Below are positions 15,882 to 25,727 of a stretch of DNA of 33,672 nt, one piece after another (the stretch's first letter is position 1; each line of letters begins with the position of its first letter). The stretch covers positions 1-33,672 of the forward strand of contig VGFR01000010.1 in the NCBI GenBank assembly GCA_016868835.1, in the 5' to 3' direction. The notes below the pieces were generated by a model, which worked only from the letters and a program-made list of their open reading frames with translations, ran no database searches and was not told the origin of the DNA. The position numbers were made by a program, and so were the translations under genes. The DNA comes from Bacteroidota bacterium. Lineage in GTDB: Bacteria; Bacteroidota; Bacteroidia; Flavobacteriales_D; Sanyastnellaceae.

Positions 15882-17290
15882 TAGAACTGAAAATATATAA
15901 AATCAACTTTTCCCCATTGTCCGAACAACGCCAAACTCGCAAGCAGAAAGGCAAACAACCAAATCTTTCGATTGGAACGCATGCTCCGTTCTCCCAAAAC
16001 AATCTCAGTCACCCTTCGGTCTACAAGTATAAAGACCAATAACATGAGGATTTTTCCAATAATAACCTGACCACTCAGAGGCACAAAAACCCCCGGCAAA
16101 GCACCTCCTTGCGATTGAAACGTAACAATTCCATTCATTACTTGAATGGCCTGATCAAAACTGGTTGCTCTAAAAAAAATCCACAAAAAAGAAACTCCAA
16201 CAAAGGTAAACATTGTACCAACCAACAGCTTCCATCTTCCTTCCCACCGAACATTCATTCGGTTTTCTATCACCAACCACAATCCATGCAAAATCCCCCA
16301 AACAACGAAGGTCCAATTGGCTCCGTGCCACAATCCGCTTATTGCAAAAACAAGAAACAAGTTCAACGAAGTACGCGCGGCTCCTCTCCTATTTCCACCC
16401 ACAGGAATGTACACGTAATCTCGGAACCATGTGGAAAGCGAGATGTGCCACTTCGACCAAAACATTCCTACACCTGTTGAGCGATAGGGCAACTTGAAAT
16501 TTTCCATGAGTCGGAATCCCATCACGCGCGCTGCACCAATGGCAATATCACTGTACCCACTGAAATCGCAATAAATCTGAAAACTGAAGAAAACAACCGC
16601 AATGGCCAAGTACATCCAAGAAACGGTACCTGCATGTTCATACACCGGGGAAACAAATTGCGCCAAATTATCGGCAATAACCACCTTTTTAAATAATCCC
16701 CAAACCATGCGTTGCATTCCCGCAGAAACATTCGCATAACTGAGGGCGTGCTTTTCATAGAATTGATGCAAGATATTCTGCGGACGTTCAATGGGTCCGG
16801 CAACCAATTGCGGATAGAACATCACATACAACGAATAAATTCCAAAATGTCTTTCTGGCTTTTGATTTCCTCTGTATACTTCAATCACATAACTCATACT
16901 TTGAAATGTGTGGAACGAGAGACCTATGGGTAAAATCATTTGCAAGGCAGAAACGGAATAATTCCATCCCAACAGGTGAGCCACATTATTCCAATTCTCA
17001 ACGAAGAAATTGTAATATTTAAAAACACCAAGAACCAAGCAAGTACTGACTATACTGAACCACAACCATTTTTTCTTATTCCCTTCCTCGGCAGCAGCGA
17101 TGCGAATTCCTGCATAGTAATCGATGACAATGGTGAGAAATAATATGAGAATATAGGAGGGAATAAAAAACATATAAAACACGCAACTTGCCAGCAACAG
17201 CCACATCCAACGGAATGCATGCGGAAGCATAAAGTAAATGGCGGTTACAAGCGGAAAGAACAGGAAAAACTCGATTGAATTAAATAGCAT
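15881..17290 (-). CDS. MBOAT family O-acyltransferase (AlgI-like)
   Basis: Inner-membrane protein of 469 aa with about 11-12 helices that moves acyl groups, usually acetyl, from the cytosol across the membrane to a polysaccharide. AlgI-type hallmarks are MLFNSIEFFLFFPLV at the start, the loop LVAGPIERPQNILHQF (162-177), FQIYCDFSGYSDIAIG (237-252), FWSKWHISLSTWFRDYVYIP (277-296) and SGLWHGANWTFVVWG (318-332) with the catalytic histidine H322. All key residues are present. It starts 3 bases after the GT4 gene and overlaps the SGNH gene, so glycan synthesis and acylation appear linked. AlgI itself works on alginate, but no alginate genes are seen here. Confidence 0.94.
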   Translation of the reverse strand: MLFNSIEFFLFFPLVTAIYFMLPHAFRWMWLLLASCVFYMFFIPSYILILFLTIVIDYYAGIRIAAAEEGNKKKWLWFSIVSTCLVLGVFKYYNFFVENWNNVAHLLGWNYSVSALQMILPIGLSFHTFQSMSYVIEVYRGNQKPERHFGIYSLYVMFYPQLVAGPIERPQNILHQFYEKHALSYANVSAGMQRMVWGLFKKVVIADNLAQFVSPVYEHAGTVSWMYLAIAVVFFSFQIYCDFSGYSDIAIGAARVMGFRLMENFKLPYRSTGVGMFWSKWHISLSTWFRDYVYIPVGGNRRGAARTSLNLFLVFAISGLWHGANWTFVVWGILHGLWLVIENRMNVRWEGRWKLLVGTMFTFVGVSFLWIFFRATSFDQAIQVMNGIVTFQSQGGALPGVFVPLSGQVIIGKILMLLVFILVDRRVTEIVLGERSMRSNRKIWLFAFLLASLALFGQWGKVDFIYFQF

Positions 17291-17293
17291 CTT

Positions 17294-18391
17294 CTATCGG
17301 GTTTTTAATATGCTATTCCACATGCGCTCGGCAGCTGATTCCCAAGTGTACAACATTCCAGTGTCACGAAGTTTTATTTTGCGTTGGCCAGCTACCAAAG
17401 CGTTCATGGCCTCAACAATTTCTTCAGTCTTGTATGGATTCACCAACCAAGCCGTGCCGTTTGAAATTTCTTCCATCGCACTTCCTTTAGATGTTATTAC
17501 TGGTGTTCCGCACATCTCTGCTTCCAATAAAGGAATTCCAAAACCTTCATAAAAACTAGGAAATACCAAGGCTTCAGCCGATGCGTACACCCCAGGAAGT
17601 TTTTCATTGGGAAGAAACCCAATCTCATGAATTCTTCCTGTGCATGCGTTTTTCAAAGCGTTCTTCAATTCCGAATAATCCCAAAATAATCTTCCCGCAA
17701 GAATCAGATCATGCGTAGAATTCTTCTTACAAAAAGCATTGAACGCCTCAACTATGCCGTGCACATTTTTTCTTGGATGCAGGCTACCAACAAATAATAA
17801 ATAAGGTCTTCCGCCTGTCAATTCCAATTGGGTTTGCTTTTTTTGATCCTCTGAGACGGGTTTAAAGCTGGAATTAAACCCATTGCCAATGACATCAATA
17901 TTTTCAGATTCAAGTGAAAAAGTAGCGCATAAATCTTGTTTGCTAAATTCACTTACCGTGGCAATTCGCGTTGCGTACTGAATAAATTCAGGCGTTCTCG
18001 TTCGCCAATACTTCGCATATTGTGGAATTAAAAATTCTGGGTGATGCATGAAGTTAAGATCATGAATAACACACAATTGATTTATTTTTTTTCGGGAAGC
18101 ATGACCATCTGGAGAAACGAACAAATCAATCTTCAGTTGCTTCAACTTTCGTGGCACAGCCCAATCAAACCAACAATCAAATAAAAAGGGTCTTCGTGCC
18201 GGTGGAAATAAGCAATGCTGAAAAACATTACTACCGAATTGCCATTCGGGAAGGGGTTTGCGATCTGAAAAAAAATGGAATTCCACTTCGGGATGCGCAA
18301 TGACAAGGCGTTTAAAAATCTCATACGTGAATCGACCTATTCCCTCTAATCTGTTAGGAATGAGAAGGCGCGTATTCACTGCAATTTTCAC
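17294..18391 (-). CDS. Glycosyltransferase family 4
   Basis: GT-B fold retaining glycosyltransferase of 365 aa, using a nucleotide sugar at the cytoplasmic face. The N-terminal half starts KIAVNTRLLIPNRLEGIGRF (glycine-rich acceptor loop). The C-terminal half has LFVGSLHPRKN and the donor-binding EX7E block FPSFYEGFGIPLLEAEM. It resembles mannosyl- or N-acetylglucosaminyl-transferases of polysaccharide assembly, but the sugar cannot be read from sequence. The start overlaps the moxR stop by four bases (ATGA, 18391-18388), and the MBOAT gene follows after 3 bases, which ties it to surface glycan synthesis. Confidence 0.92.
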   Translation of the reverse strand: MKIAVNTRLLIPNRLEGIGRFTYEIFKRLVIAHPEVEFHFFSDRKPLPEWQFGSNVFQHCLFPPARRPFLFDCWFDWAVPRKLKQLKIDLFVSPDGHASRKKINQLCVIHDLNFMHHPEFLIPQYAKYWRTRTPEFIQYATRIATVSEFSKQDLCATFSLESENIDVIGNGFNSSFKPVSEDQKKQTQLELTGGRPYLLFVGSLHPRKNVHGIVEAFNAFCKKNSTHDLILAGRLFWDYSELKNALKNACTGRIHEIGFLPNEKLPGVYASAEALVFPSFYEGFGIPLLEAEMCGTPVITSKGSAMEEISNGTAWLVNPYKTEEIVEAMNALVAGQRKIKLRDTGMLYTWESAAERMWNSILKTR

Positions 18392-19353
18392 AACAACGAT
18401 TCAATGATTTTTTCTACTGAATATCCGTCTGCTTCGGCTTTGTAGTTACGTACTATTCTATGACGCAATATATTTACTGCCACAGCCTTCACGTCTTCAA
18501 TATCTGGACTGTATTTTCCATTTAAGGCTGCATTTACCTTAGCTGCTACTATCAGGTATTGTGAGGCCCTTGGCCCTGCTCCCCAGCTGAGGTATTGATT
18601 CGCTAGTTGATCTGCGTGCTCTCTTCCAGGTCTTGTTTTAGATACCAACTTAACGGCATACTCTATGACGTGGTCAGTTATTGGCATTTTTCGAATTAAC
18701 TGCTGATAGAATTCAATTTCTTCTGCAGTGATAATGGTGTTTAGTTGTGCGCTTCCGCCACTCGTTGTTTGTCTTACAATTGCAATTTCCTCTTCTAACT
18801 TCGGATAGTCGACCCAAATATTGAACATGAAACGGTCTAATTGTGCTTCAGGTAACGGATACGTTCCTTCTTGTTCTATGGGGTTCTGAGTTGCTAATAC
18901 AAAGAAAGGAGAAGGGAGTTGATAGGTTGTTCCGGCTGCCGTTACACGTCGTTCCTGCATGGCCTCTAAAAGAGCACTTTGCGTTTTGGGCGGAGTTCTA
19001 TTGATCTCGTCAGCCAGAATGATATTTGAAAACAGAGGCCCCTTCACAAATTTAAATTGTCTGCTTTCATCAAGAATTTCTGAACCTACAATATCACTGG
19101 GCATTAAGTCAGGAGTAAATTGAATGCGATTGAAGGAAAGGCCTAAAACACGAGAAACCGTATTCACCAATAAGGTTTTTGCTAACCCTGGCACACCAAC
19201 AAGTAAGCAGTGACCATTCCCGAGAATAGCAATAAGCACATTTCGAACAGCATCATCTTGTCCGACCATTACTTTCTGTATTTCAAACTTCAGCAACTCT
19301 ACCTTATTCTTTAAGGCCTGCAATGCCTCTGCGTCTGATGTGTAATTCGTCAT
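18388..19353 (-). CDS. MoxR-family AAA+ ATPase
   Basis: Cytoplasmic AAA+ ATPase of 321 aa with chaperone-like roles in maturing enzyme complexes or envelope proteins. Walker A is GVPGLAKT (the MoxR variant with Ala in place of Gly), Walker B is ILADEINRTPPKTQSALLEA, and sensor 1 is FVLATQNPIEQEGTYPLPEA. The lid region RPGREHADQLANQYLSWGAG completes the domain. In Bacteroidota a moxR gene is often followed by DUF58 and VWA (Bat) genes; here a glycosyltransferase follows directly with a 4-base overlap. Upstream are two periplasmic isomerases, 6 bases away. Confidence 0.95.
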   Translation of the reverse strand: MTNYTSDAEALQALKNKVELLKFEIQKVMVGQDDAVRNVLIAILGNGHCLLVGVPGLAKTLLVNTVSRVLGLSFNRIQFTPDLMPSDIVGSEILDESRQFKFVKGPLFSNIILADEINRTPPKTQSALLEAMQERRVTAAGTTYQLPSPFFVLATQNPIEQEGTYPLPEAQLDRFMFNIWVDYPKLEEEIAIVRQTTSGGSAQLNTIITAEEIEFYQQLIRKMPITDHVIEYAVKLVSKTRPGREHADQLANQYLSWGAGPRASQYLIVAAKVNAALNGKYSPDIEDVKAVAVNILRHRIVRNYKAEADGYSVEKIIESLL

Positions 19354-19359
19354 GATTTT

Positions 19360-20706
19360 CTATTTCAAATTCCAATTAAAACGGTACGTACAATTTTTGT
19401 ATTCTTCTGCTATGAACGAATAGTTTTTCTTCAAAGCTTTCTGCACCCAAGTGTCTGTGACGCGTTGCTTTTCAAGCGCATCTGTCTTGGCTTGGAACAA
19501 CTCATAATCTTGCTCCATATTGGCTCTGTGAGCAGGAATACGCGCATCTATTTTAAAAATAACGTAGGCATCTTTACCGTTGGGCTGCTTCATTACCATA
19601 GGTTCTGAGAATTCCCCGACTTGTAATTTTGAGAGAGCCAAATTCAATTCTGGAGTTAGGCTAGATACGTCATGACGCGAACCTCCAGACTGCATGTTCA
19701 TGACCTTACCGAAAGCATTCTTCGTGTCTTCATCCGTACTGAACCGAGATGCCGCAGCAGAAAAAGAAATTTCATTGCTTTTCAAATTTTGATAAATGGT
19801 ATCCATTTGCAATCCGCACTTGTCGAAATCAGCATCGGAAATTTTAGGCGACATTAAGATGTGACAAGACCTATAAAACTCACCTCTTTTCTCTACTGTT
19901 TTAACAAAATGGTATCCGTATACCGATTTAAACACAGGTGAATAGTCATTCTCTGAAGTGGTGAAAACGGCAGATTCATATTCAGGAACGAAGGAACCCT
20001 TGCGCAACATGTCATAACATCCGCCTTTGTATTTAGACCCCGGATCTTCACTCCAGCGTCTGGCTTGAATGGTCATACTTGTTCTACCTGCAACAATATC
20101 TGCTCGAATACTGTCTAAGAAGTGAATAATTCGCTGATTCTCTTTCTCTGGAATCATGGGAGCTATCACTATTTGAGAATATTGAATTTGCTCACCAATC
20201 AATGGCAGTGAATCCACAGGTAGCGTATTCACATACTTCAAAACCATGGAAGGTGTAATTTGTACATTCTTCGCAATTTCTTCTTGTTTCTTTTGAACCA
20301 ATATTTGGTCTTTAATTAAATCGAAGAAATCAATTTTCAGCTCCGCAACAGATTTCCCGTAATATGACTCAAATGCTTCCACCGAACCGAACATCTCCAA
20401 GAAATAACTGATTCTTCTTTCTACTTGACTGTTTACCTCGCCGTCGGTTACTTCTACACTATCTAATTTCGCTTGGTGCAGCAACAACTTCTGATACATC
20501 AAATCTTCAAACAAGGAGCATTCACGTTGTCTTGGAAAATTTGACTTTCCCTGTGAAATTTCATATTTGGCGTTTTCAAGTTCTGAAAGCAGAATGATTT
20601 CATTTCCCACACCACCAATTATTTTATCAATGGTAATCCCTGGCTTTGGCTGTGCGTGCAGCCCAACAGAGACCAACAGTGATAAAAACAAAATCATTCT
20701 AATCAT
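19360..20706 (-). CDS. SurA-like periplasmic peptidyl-prolyl isomerase
   Basis: Exported chaperone/isomerase of 448 aa thought to help outer-membrane proteins fold. A signal peptide (MIRMILFLSLLVSVGLHAQ) is followed by a SurA N-terminal chaperone segment (about 20-165: IDKIIGGVGNEIILLSELE, EDLMYQKLLLHQAKLD). The first parvulin domain (about 175-275) ends YGYHFVKTVEKRG; the second (about 280-390: SCHILMSPKISDADFD ... GGSRHDVSSLTPELN) is more divergent, like the low-activity domain of SurA. It lies between another parvulin gene (54 bases upstream) and moxR. surA is a plausible symbol but orthology is not proven. Confidence 0.9.
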   Translation of the reverse strand: MIRMILFLSLLVSVGLHAQPKPGITIDKIIGGVGNEIILLSELENAKYEISQGKSNFPRQRECSLFEDLMYQKLLLHQAKLDSVEVTDGEVNSQVERRISYFLEMFGSVEAFESYYGKSVAELKIDFFDLIKDQILVQKKQEEIAKNVQITPSMVLKYVNTLPVDSLPLIGEQIQYSQIVIAPMIPEKENQRIIHFLDSIRADIVAGRTSMTIQARRWSEDPGSKYKGGCYDMLRKGSFVPEYESAVFTTSENDYSPVFKSVYGYHFVKTVEKRGEFYRSCHILMSPKISDADFDKCGLQMDTIYQNLKSNEISFSAAASRFSTDEDTKNAFGKVMNMQSGGSRHDVSSLTPELNLALSKLQVGEFSEPMVMKQPNGKDAYVIFKIDARIPAHRANMEQDYELFQAKTDALEKQRVTDTWVQKALKKNYSFIAEEYKNCTYRFNWNLK

Positions 20707-20760
20707 ATACTTCGAACTTAAAGACTTCTGTAACGGATAAAGAACAGAATTTTTACTTTT

Positions 20761-22704
20761 TTATTTGGTCAATTGGTACAACACGTCTTCATGTATTTTG
20801 AAGGTGTGTGTATTGCGTAATTCTTTAATCCATTGTTCATCCAGAAGATTCTGATATTGCGTGGTTACCAATCCTCTAGCCTCTGATAATTTTTTAGGAG
20901 AACGTCCTAAAATTTCTTGTATGTCCACCACCACAACCTGACCATTCATTTCTATGTTTTCACTTAAACCTTCGGTCCAACGAATTTTTCCCAATACCTC
21001 GCGGTCTTCAACACTGAAAAGGCCGCCTTCGGTTTGCAGATTCAATTGAGTACCTTGATTCAATTCAGCTGCGGCTTCAGAAGGAGACTTGCCTGCAATT
21101 AACATTTTACGTAGAGCATTCGCTATGTCTTTGTTGGCACAGGTGTAAACCACAACTTGCGCGCGATCTGGCCACATGAAACTCGCTTTGTTTTTTTCGA
21201 AAAACTCATTCAATCCCGTGGTGTCCTTCACTGCTTTGGTCCATACCTTTTCATCTGTCAACTCAAACAATAATATACCCTCCTTGTATTCTTTCATAAG
21301 CAGGCGGAATGCGGGATACTTCTCTTCCAATTTACCATTCTCGAAAGTCATAAGCGCGTTCTCAGCAAATAATTTCGCTTCTGCCTTCACATAATCTTCC
21401 GGATTCAAATTGGTACTAGCACCTGTGCGATTCACCATTGTGGCGTAGAAATCACCAACAGAAGTAGATTTTCCATTGAGAACAAATAGTGGTTTTTTCA
21501 ATAAGCTAGCTTTCGCCTTCAACTTACCCACGTATACACTGCTATCTGCTTTTGATGCAAGTTTGATTGCATATTTTTCGTTGTAAACGAATCCGTATTC
21601 CTTTCCAATTTTCTTTAAAAAAGAGGCTCTTGTTTGATCGGCACGTGTGTCTTTGGAAACCTTGGTTTTAATTTCCTTTTCTACTGCAGTGTATGCAGGA
21701 ACAGGCTTATACCCTGTTCGCTTTACAATGTGCCAGCCGTATGTGGTTTTAAACGGCTTCGAAATTTCTTTATCTGCTTTCAATCCAAAGGCAGCCTCTT
21801 CAAATTCAGAAACCATTTTGTTGGTTCCAAACCAAGGAAGTTCACCGCCTTTGTTTTTAGTTGTTACATCATCACTATACAAAGAGCAAAGCTCTTCGAA
21901 AGTTTGTTTTCCTTCCAAGGCCTTTTGATAGATTTCATTGATTTTAATTTCGGCCATATCCTTATCTCCTTCTTTTTGCGGCTTTACCATAATGTGAGAA
22001 ACGTGAATTTCGCCGCGTGCAGGTCTTCTTCCTGTCACTTGAATAATGTGATAACCATATTTGGTACGAATAGGCATTGACATTTCACCCACCTTGGTAT
22101 CATAGGCTCCTTTTTCAAACGGATAAACCATTTGAAAGGCCGTGAAATAACCCAAATCACCAAAATTTTTCTTTACAGAAGGGTCTGTGCTGTATTTCAC
22201 CGCTACGTCTGCAAATTTTTCTCCAGCAAGTATTTTCTTTCTTGCTTCCATGGCTTTATTCCATGCTTTCAAGGTATCTGCAGCTAATGCCTCTGGCTTG
22301 CACTCAATTAAAATGTGGCTAGCGCGAACTTCTTCTTGCATGTGCGCATAGGCCTCCTTCATAAGTTCATCGAGTTTTGATTGATCGGTCATGTATGGAC
22401 GAGCAAGCTGTGCGCGATAACCATTCAATTCATACTTGAATTTGGAAACTGTATCAAGACCCGCGTCTTTGGCAGCATGCACCTTCAGTTTGAAATTGAT
22501 GAACATTTGCATGTAGTCATCGAGTGCTTGCTTGGTTATAACAGTATCCTTTTTGTTCTTAGAGAAAATATTCTCAAATTCTTCTAGGGTTACTTCTTCC
22601 TTGTCAATGGTTAGTACCACTGCTTGCTTGTTTGGCTGTGCCCAAGCCAACGCCGAAATTGAAATTGCCAACAGGCATAAAACAATTTTCTTCATACTCT
22701 TCAA
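20761..22704 (-). CDS. Periplasmic parvulin-type peptidyl-prolyl isomerase, two rotamase domains
   Basis: Large exported foldase of 647 aa. The signal peptide is MKKIVLCLLAISISALAWAQ. The first parvulin domain (about 120-225) runs RASHILIECKPEALA ... YGYHIIQVTGRRP; the second (about 230-335) runs VSHIMVKPQKEGDKD ... YGWHIVKRTGYKP. The remaining 300 residues hold a further chaperone-like helical region (EKVWTKAVKDTTGLNEFFEK) and a last PPIC-like segment. A second in-frame ATG at 22695 (MKKIVL) gives a cleaner signal peptide. It lies 8 bases after guaB and before the SurA-like gene, a gene order I know from other Flavobacteriia. Confidence 0.9.
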   Translation of the reverse strand: MKSMKKIVLCLLAISISALAWAQPNKQAVVLTIDKEEVTLEEFENIFSKNKKDTVITKQALDDYMQMFINFKLKVHAAKDAGLDTVSKFKYELNGYRAQLARPYMTDQSKLDELMKEAYAHMQEEVRASHILIECKPEALAADTLKAWNKAMEARKKILAGEKFADVAVKYSTDPSVKKNFGDLGYFTAFQMVYPFEKGAYDTKVGEMSMPIRTKYGYHIIQVTGRRPARGEIHVSHIMVKPQKEGDKDMAEIKINEIYQKALEGKQTFEELCSLYSDDVTTKNKGGELPWFGTNKMVSEFEEAAFGLKADKEISKPFKTTYGWHIVKRTGYKPVPAYTAVEKEIKTKVSKDTRADQTRASFLKKIGKEYGFVYNEKYAIKLASKADSSVYVGKLKAKASLLKKPLFVLNGKSTSVGDFYATMVNRTGASTNLNPEDYVKAEAKLFAENALMTFENGKLEEKYPAFRLLMKEYKEGILLFELTDEKVWTKAVKDTTGLNEFFEKNKASFMWPDRAQVVVYTCANKDIANALRKMLIAGKSPSEAAAELNQGTQLNLQTEGGLFSVEDREVLGKIRWTEGLSENIEMNGQVVVVDIQEILGRSPKKLSEARGLVTTQYQNLLDEQWIKELRNTHTFKIHEDVLYQLTK

Positions 22705-22712
22705 ATTTGATA

Positions 22713-24188
22713 TTATTTAAAACTATAATTTGGTGCTTCTCTTGTAATTACAACATCATGCGGATGACTTTCTTTGATACCCGCGTTAGTGATGCGGACG
22801 AACTTTGCCTTTTGCAAATCTGAAATGGTACGTGCACCGCAGTAACCCATTCCTGCTCGAAGGCCGCCTATGATTTGATGCATTACTTCCATTACAGAAC
22901 CCTTGAACGGCACACGTCCTGAAATTCCTTCAGGTACCAATTTCTTAATGTCGTCTTCAGCGTCTTGAAAATATCTGTCCTTCGAACCGTGTTGCATTGC
23001 CTCTAAAGAACCCATTCCACGGTACGATTTAAATTTCCTTCCCTCATAAATGATAGTCTCACCTGGCGACTCTTCCGTACCTGCAAGCATAGAACCAATC
23101 ATAATGGTTGAACCACCTCCCGCCAATGCTTTGGAGATATCACCGGTAAAGCGAATTCCACCATCGGCAATAACTGGAACACCCGTTCCTTGTAGTGCCT
23201 CAGCAACATTCATTACTGCTGATAATTGAGGAACACCCACACCGGCAATGATGCGTGTTGTACAGATTGAACCCGGTCCAATACCCACTTTTACCGCATC
23301 GGCTCCAGCCTCTACCAATGCCAAGGCGGCTTCAGCAGTGGCTATATTTCCTACTACTACGTCTATGTTCTGACCAAACTTTTCCTTAACTTTTTTCAAT
23401 GTATCTAAAACTCCTTTGGAGTGTCCGTGAGCAGTATCAATGATAACTGCATCAACACCCGCTTTCACCAAAGCTTCAACACGCTCCATGGTATCCATTG
23501 TAACGCCCACTGCAGCGGCACAACGTAAACGTCCCAAACCGTCTTTACACGCATGAGGATAGCGTTTCAATTTAATAATGTCTTTGTATGTGATTAGTCC
23601 TAGAAGCTTTCCATCAGGAGCAACAACAGGCAACTTCTCAATTTTCTTCTCTTGAAGTATGGCTTCTGCGGCAACCAAATCTTTGGGTTTATCTGTAGTA
23701 ACCAAATTTTGGGAAGTCATTACATCCAAAATAGCTTTGGAATAATCTTTTTCAAAGCGCAGGTCGCGGTTGGTCACAATTCCTTTCAGAATTCCGTTTC
23801 CATCAACAACAGGAATACCTCCAATTTTATGTTCAGCCATGATACCCAAAGCATCGCCTACGTTTGCGGACTCTAAGAGGGTAATGGGGTCTTGAATCAT
23901 ACCGCTTTCACTGCGTTTCACTTTTCGAACTTCAGCAGCTTGAGTAGTAATACTCATGTTTTTATGAATGACAGCAATACCCCCAGCTCTCGCCATTGCA
24001 ATAGCCATTGAACTCTCTGAAACTGTATCCATAGCGGCAGCCACAACGGGTGTATTCAGTATAATATTTTTCGAAAATGAAGATGCAATAGAGACCTCTC
24101 TTGGAAGGACCTCTGAATAAGCTGGAACCAGCAACACATCGTCATATGTTAAACCTTCACCAATAATTTTTGAATTTGGGTTGGACAT
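22713..24188 (-). CDS. guaB: IMP dehydrogenase
   Basis: NAD-dependent oxidation of IMP to XMP, the committed step of GMP synthesis. The protein of 491 aa begins [20 protein letters not shown]. Two CBS domains sit at about residues 95-210 ([16 protein letters not shown] and [15 protein letters not shown]). The catalytic loop is [11 protein letters not shown] with the active cysteine, followed by [18 protein letters not shown] and the flap residues [12 protein letters not shown] chose the ATG at 24188 because [17 protein letters not shown] matches the family start; the ATG at 24218 adds ten unconserved residues and lies beyond the -7 box. It heads a seven-gene run on the minus strand. Confidence 0.97.
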   Translation of the reverse strand: MSNPNSKIIGEGLTYDDVLLVPAYSEVLPREVSIASSFSKNIILNTPVVAAAMDTVSESSMAIAMARAGGIAVIHKNMSITTQAAEVRKVKRSESGMIQDPITLLESANVGDALGIMAEHKIGGIPVVDGNGILKGIVTNRDLRFEKDYSKAILDVMTSQNLVTTDKPKDLVAAEAILQEKKIEKLPVVAPDGKLLGLITYKDIIKLKRYPHACKDGLGRLRCAAAVGVTMDTMERVEALVKAGVDAVIIDTAHGHSKGVLDTLKKVKEKFGQNIDVVVGNIATAEAALALVEAGADAVKVGIGPGSICTTRIIAGVGVPQLSAVMNVAEALQGTGVPVIADGGIRFTGDISKALAGGGSTIMIGSMLAGTEESPGETIIYEGRKFKSYRGMGSLEAMQHGSKDRYFQDAEDDIKKLVPEGISGRVPFKGSVMEVMHQIIGGLRAGMGYCGARTISDLQKAKFVRITNAGIKESHPHDVVITREAPNYSFK

Positions 24189-24215
24189 GGCCTTGAATTT
24201 TCGTGTAAATTCAGG

Positions 24216-24223
24216 CAAATGTA
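24216..24223 (-). promoter_or_regulatory. -7 element upstream of guaB
   Basis: Minus-strand TACATTTG (24223-24216) followed by C is an exact TAnnTTTG match 27 bases before the chosen guaB ATG, a normal leader distance. It supports the 24188 start. It would serve the whole guaB-to-SGNH run. Confidence 0.55.
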
Positions 24224-24257
24224 CAAAAAAATAAGGGTGAACGCTGTTTCAAATCAA

Positions 24258-25187
24258 TTATAAACTGTCGAGTAAACTTGTCAAATTGGGATCTGAAATT
24301 TCGGACATGACCACCATCACGGTCGTGTTCGCATTCACTGTTAATTCTTGGTAGAAATGGAATAAATTTCCACTTGTATTCACAGCAATTGCAATCACTT
24401 TCACCAGAGCGCCTGCTGGTATTCCTGCAATAACCCCATTGCTTGATTGAAGAACCGTATTTGTGCCTGGTAGATAGGCAAAGAACATAACATTGGTTAA
24501 ATCATCTTCCTCAGAATCAAATGTTATGCTCTGAACACTACTTGTGGTAACGCTTCGATCAGCATTGATCCATCCCAATTTCTCTATTAATGTGGAATAT
24601 CCAATGGTGTCTACATTGAACACAGGACTTTGATTTTGGGTAATGCCAAAAACGCCTAAATCTGTGGTCCAATCTACCACATCGCCGTTTTCAATTCCGT
24701 AAAACACATTCATGTAATTTGGTGTTGGTGCTGCATTGGGCATACTTACCTGAAACGCGCACGGTTGAGAAAGCAAAAGTTCTTGCCCATCCTTTTCAGC
24801 TCTCAAGCGTATTTCACCCGCCGTTTCCAGTGGCATTCCTGCAGACACTGTGGGCATTCTATAGTAGATCATATCCTTGGGCGTATATAGCTCAACCAAT
24901 TTTACTAAAAATGGATAGGTTACAGCGCCACCACCGGGCAACTCAAGACAATCAATACTTCCCCAAATGGTGGTTCCTTGATTTCCCACAATTGGACCGG
25001 GTCCAGCTGAATCGATTACGAATATTTGTTCGTCTTGTTTTTTTGAATCTAGATATGCATTTGGAGATTCATACGTATTCAAATCACGTTCTATGCGATC
25101 GCGAGAACATGAAGAGAAAAGAAGAGAAAGACCAATAACCAACGTGGTCAACGTTCCCGAAAATAAATGTGATTTCGTGTTAGTCAT
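24258..25187 (-). CDS. Putative outer-membrane-associated lipoprotein
   Basis: Hypothetical lipoprotein of 309 aa. After MTNTKSHLFSGTLTTLVIGL comes a lipobox LLFSSCSRDR, so the cysteine near residue 24 should be lipidated. The mature part is rich in beta strands and contains STLIEKLGWINADR; I recall a similar LGWIN(C)DR motif from other Bacteroidota surface lipoproteins, but no function is attached to it. The start at 25187 is preferred over 25292 because it gives a clear lipoprotein signal and overlaps the preceding gene's stop by 8 bases. It is co-transcribed with the small beta-barrel-like protein, suggesting a shared envelope role. Confidence 0.8.
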   Translation of the reverse strand: MTNTKSHLFSGTLTTLVIGLSLLFSSCSRDRIERDLNTYESPNAYLDSKKQDEQIFVIDSAGPGPIVGNQGTTIWGSIDCLELPGGGAVTYPFLVKLVELYTPKDMIYYRMPTVSAGMPLETAGEIRLRAEKDGQELLLSQPCAFQVSMPNAAPTPNYMNVFYGIENGDVVDWTTDLGVFGITQNQSPVFNVDTIGYSTLIEKLGWINADRSVTTSSVQSITFDSEEDDLTNVMFFAYLPGTNTVLQSSNGVIAGIPAGALVKVIAIAVNTSGNLFHFYQELTVNANTTVMVVMSEISDPNLTSLLDSL

Positions 25188-25677
25188 ATGCTGCGCATTT
25201 TTGTTTTTTTGGTGTGAAAGCATTTTTGTTGAACAAAAGTCCAATGTGAATGGAAGCTTCGCGATGCTTGGTATTGTATCTCCACTCAGCAAATGATTTT
25301 ACATTCCTTCCAACACGAATACCTACCCCCACTTCTCCATTCCAATTATTGGGTTGTGCATCTTTCATATAAGAATCCTCGAAATTGATCCATCGGTTAA
25401 AACCAACTTGTCCCAATGCATAGGATTGAAATTTTCCGATTTTTACCACTCTATATTGCAGTGCAACCCCGAGGGTCCATTCATGAACTTTATTGAATGG
25501 AAGAAAATAAGCCAACTGAGGACTAATTTGAATTTGTTTTTGTTCTCTGAATAGCGCTCGAGCACCCAAACCCACACTTTCTGTTTGAAAGTTATAAATA
25601 CCAGAGAAACCACCCGACAATTGGGCTGTTGATTTCAAGGCAATAAAAATCACAAATATGAAAAGATATTTCTGCAT
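25180..25677 (-). CDS. Small secreted, probable outer-membrane beta-barrel protein
   Basis: Hypothetical protein of 165 aa. It has a signal peptide (MQKYLFIFVIFIALKSTAQ) and a mature part made of alternating amphipathic strands, for example QIQISPQLAYFLPF, TLGVALQYRVVK, YALGQVGFNRW, GEVGVGIRVGR and ASIHIGLLFNK, as expected for an 8-stranded barrel. The tail KKQKCAAYD lacks the usual terminal aromatic residue. It overlaps the start of the lipoprotein gene. No family is recognised. Confidence 0.78.
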   Translation of the reverse strand: MQKYLFIFVIFIALKSTAQLSGGFSGIYNFQTESVGLGARALFREQKQIQISPQLAYFLPFNKVHEWTLGVALQYRVVKIGKFQSYALGQVGFNRWINFEDSYMKDAQPNNWNGEVGVGIRVGRNVKSFAEWRYNTKHREASIHIGLLFNKNAFTPKKQKCAAYD

Positions 25678-25727
25678 AGGTGGACTGAATAGCTCAGAAC
25701 GAAGGTAAGTTTAAAATTATTGCCAAT

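Noticed and set aside
21634-22080. Plus-strand frame of 148 aa antisense to the parvulin gene
   Set aside because: The composition is atypical (many F, C, I) and the opposite strand carries a clear two-domain isomerase.
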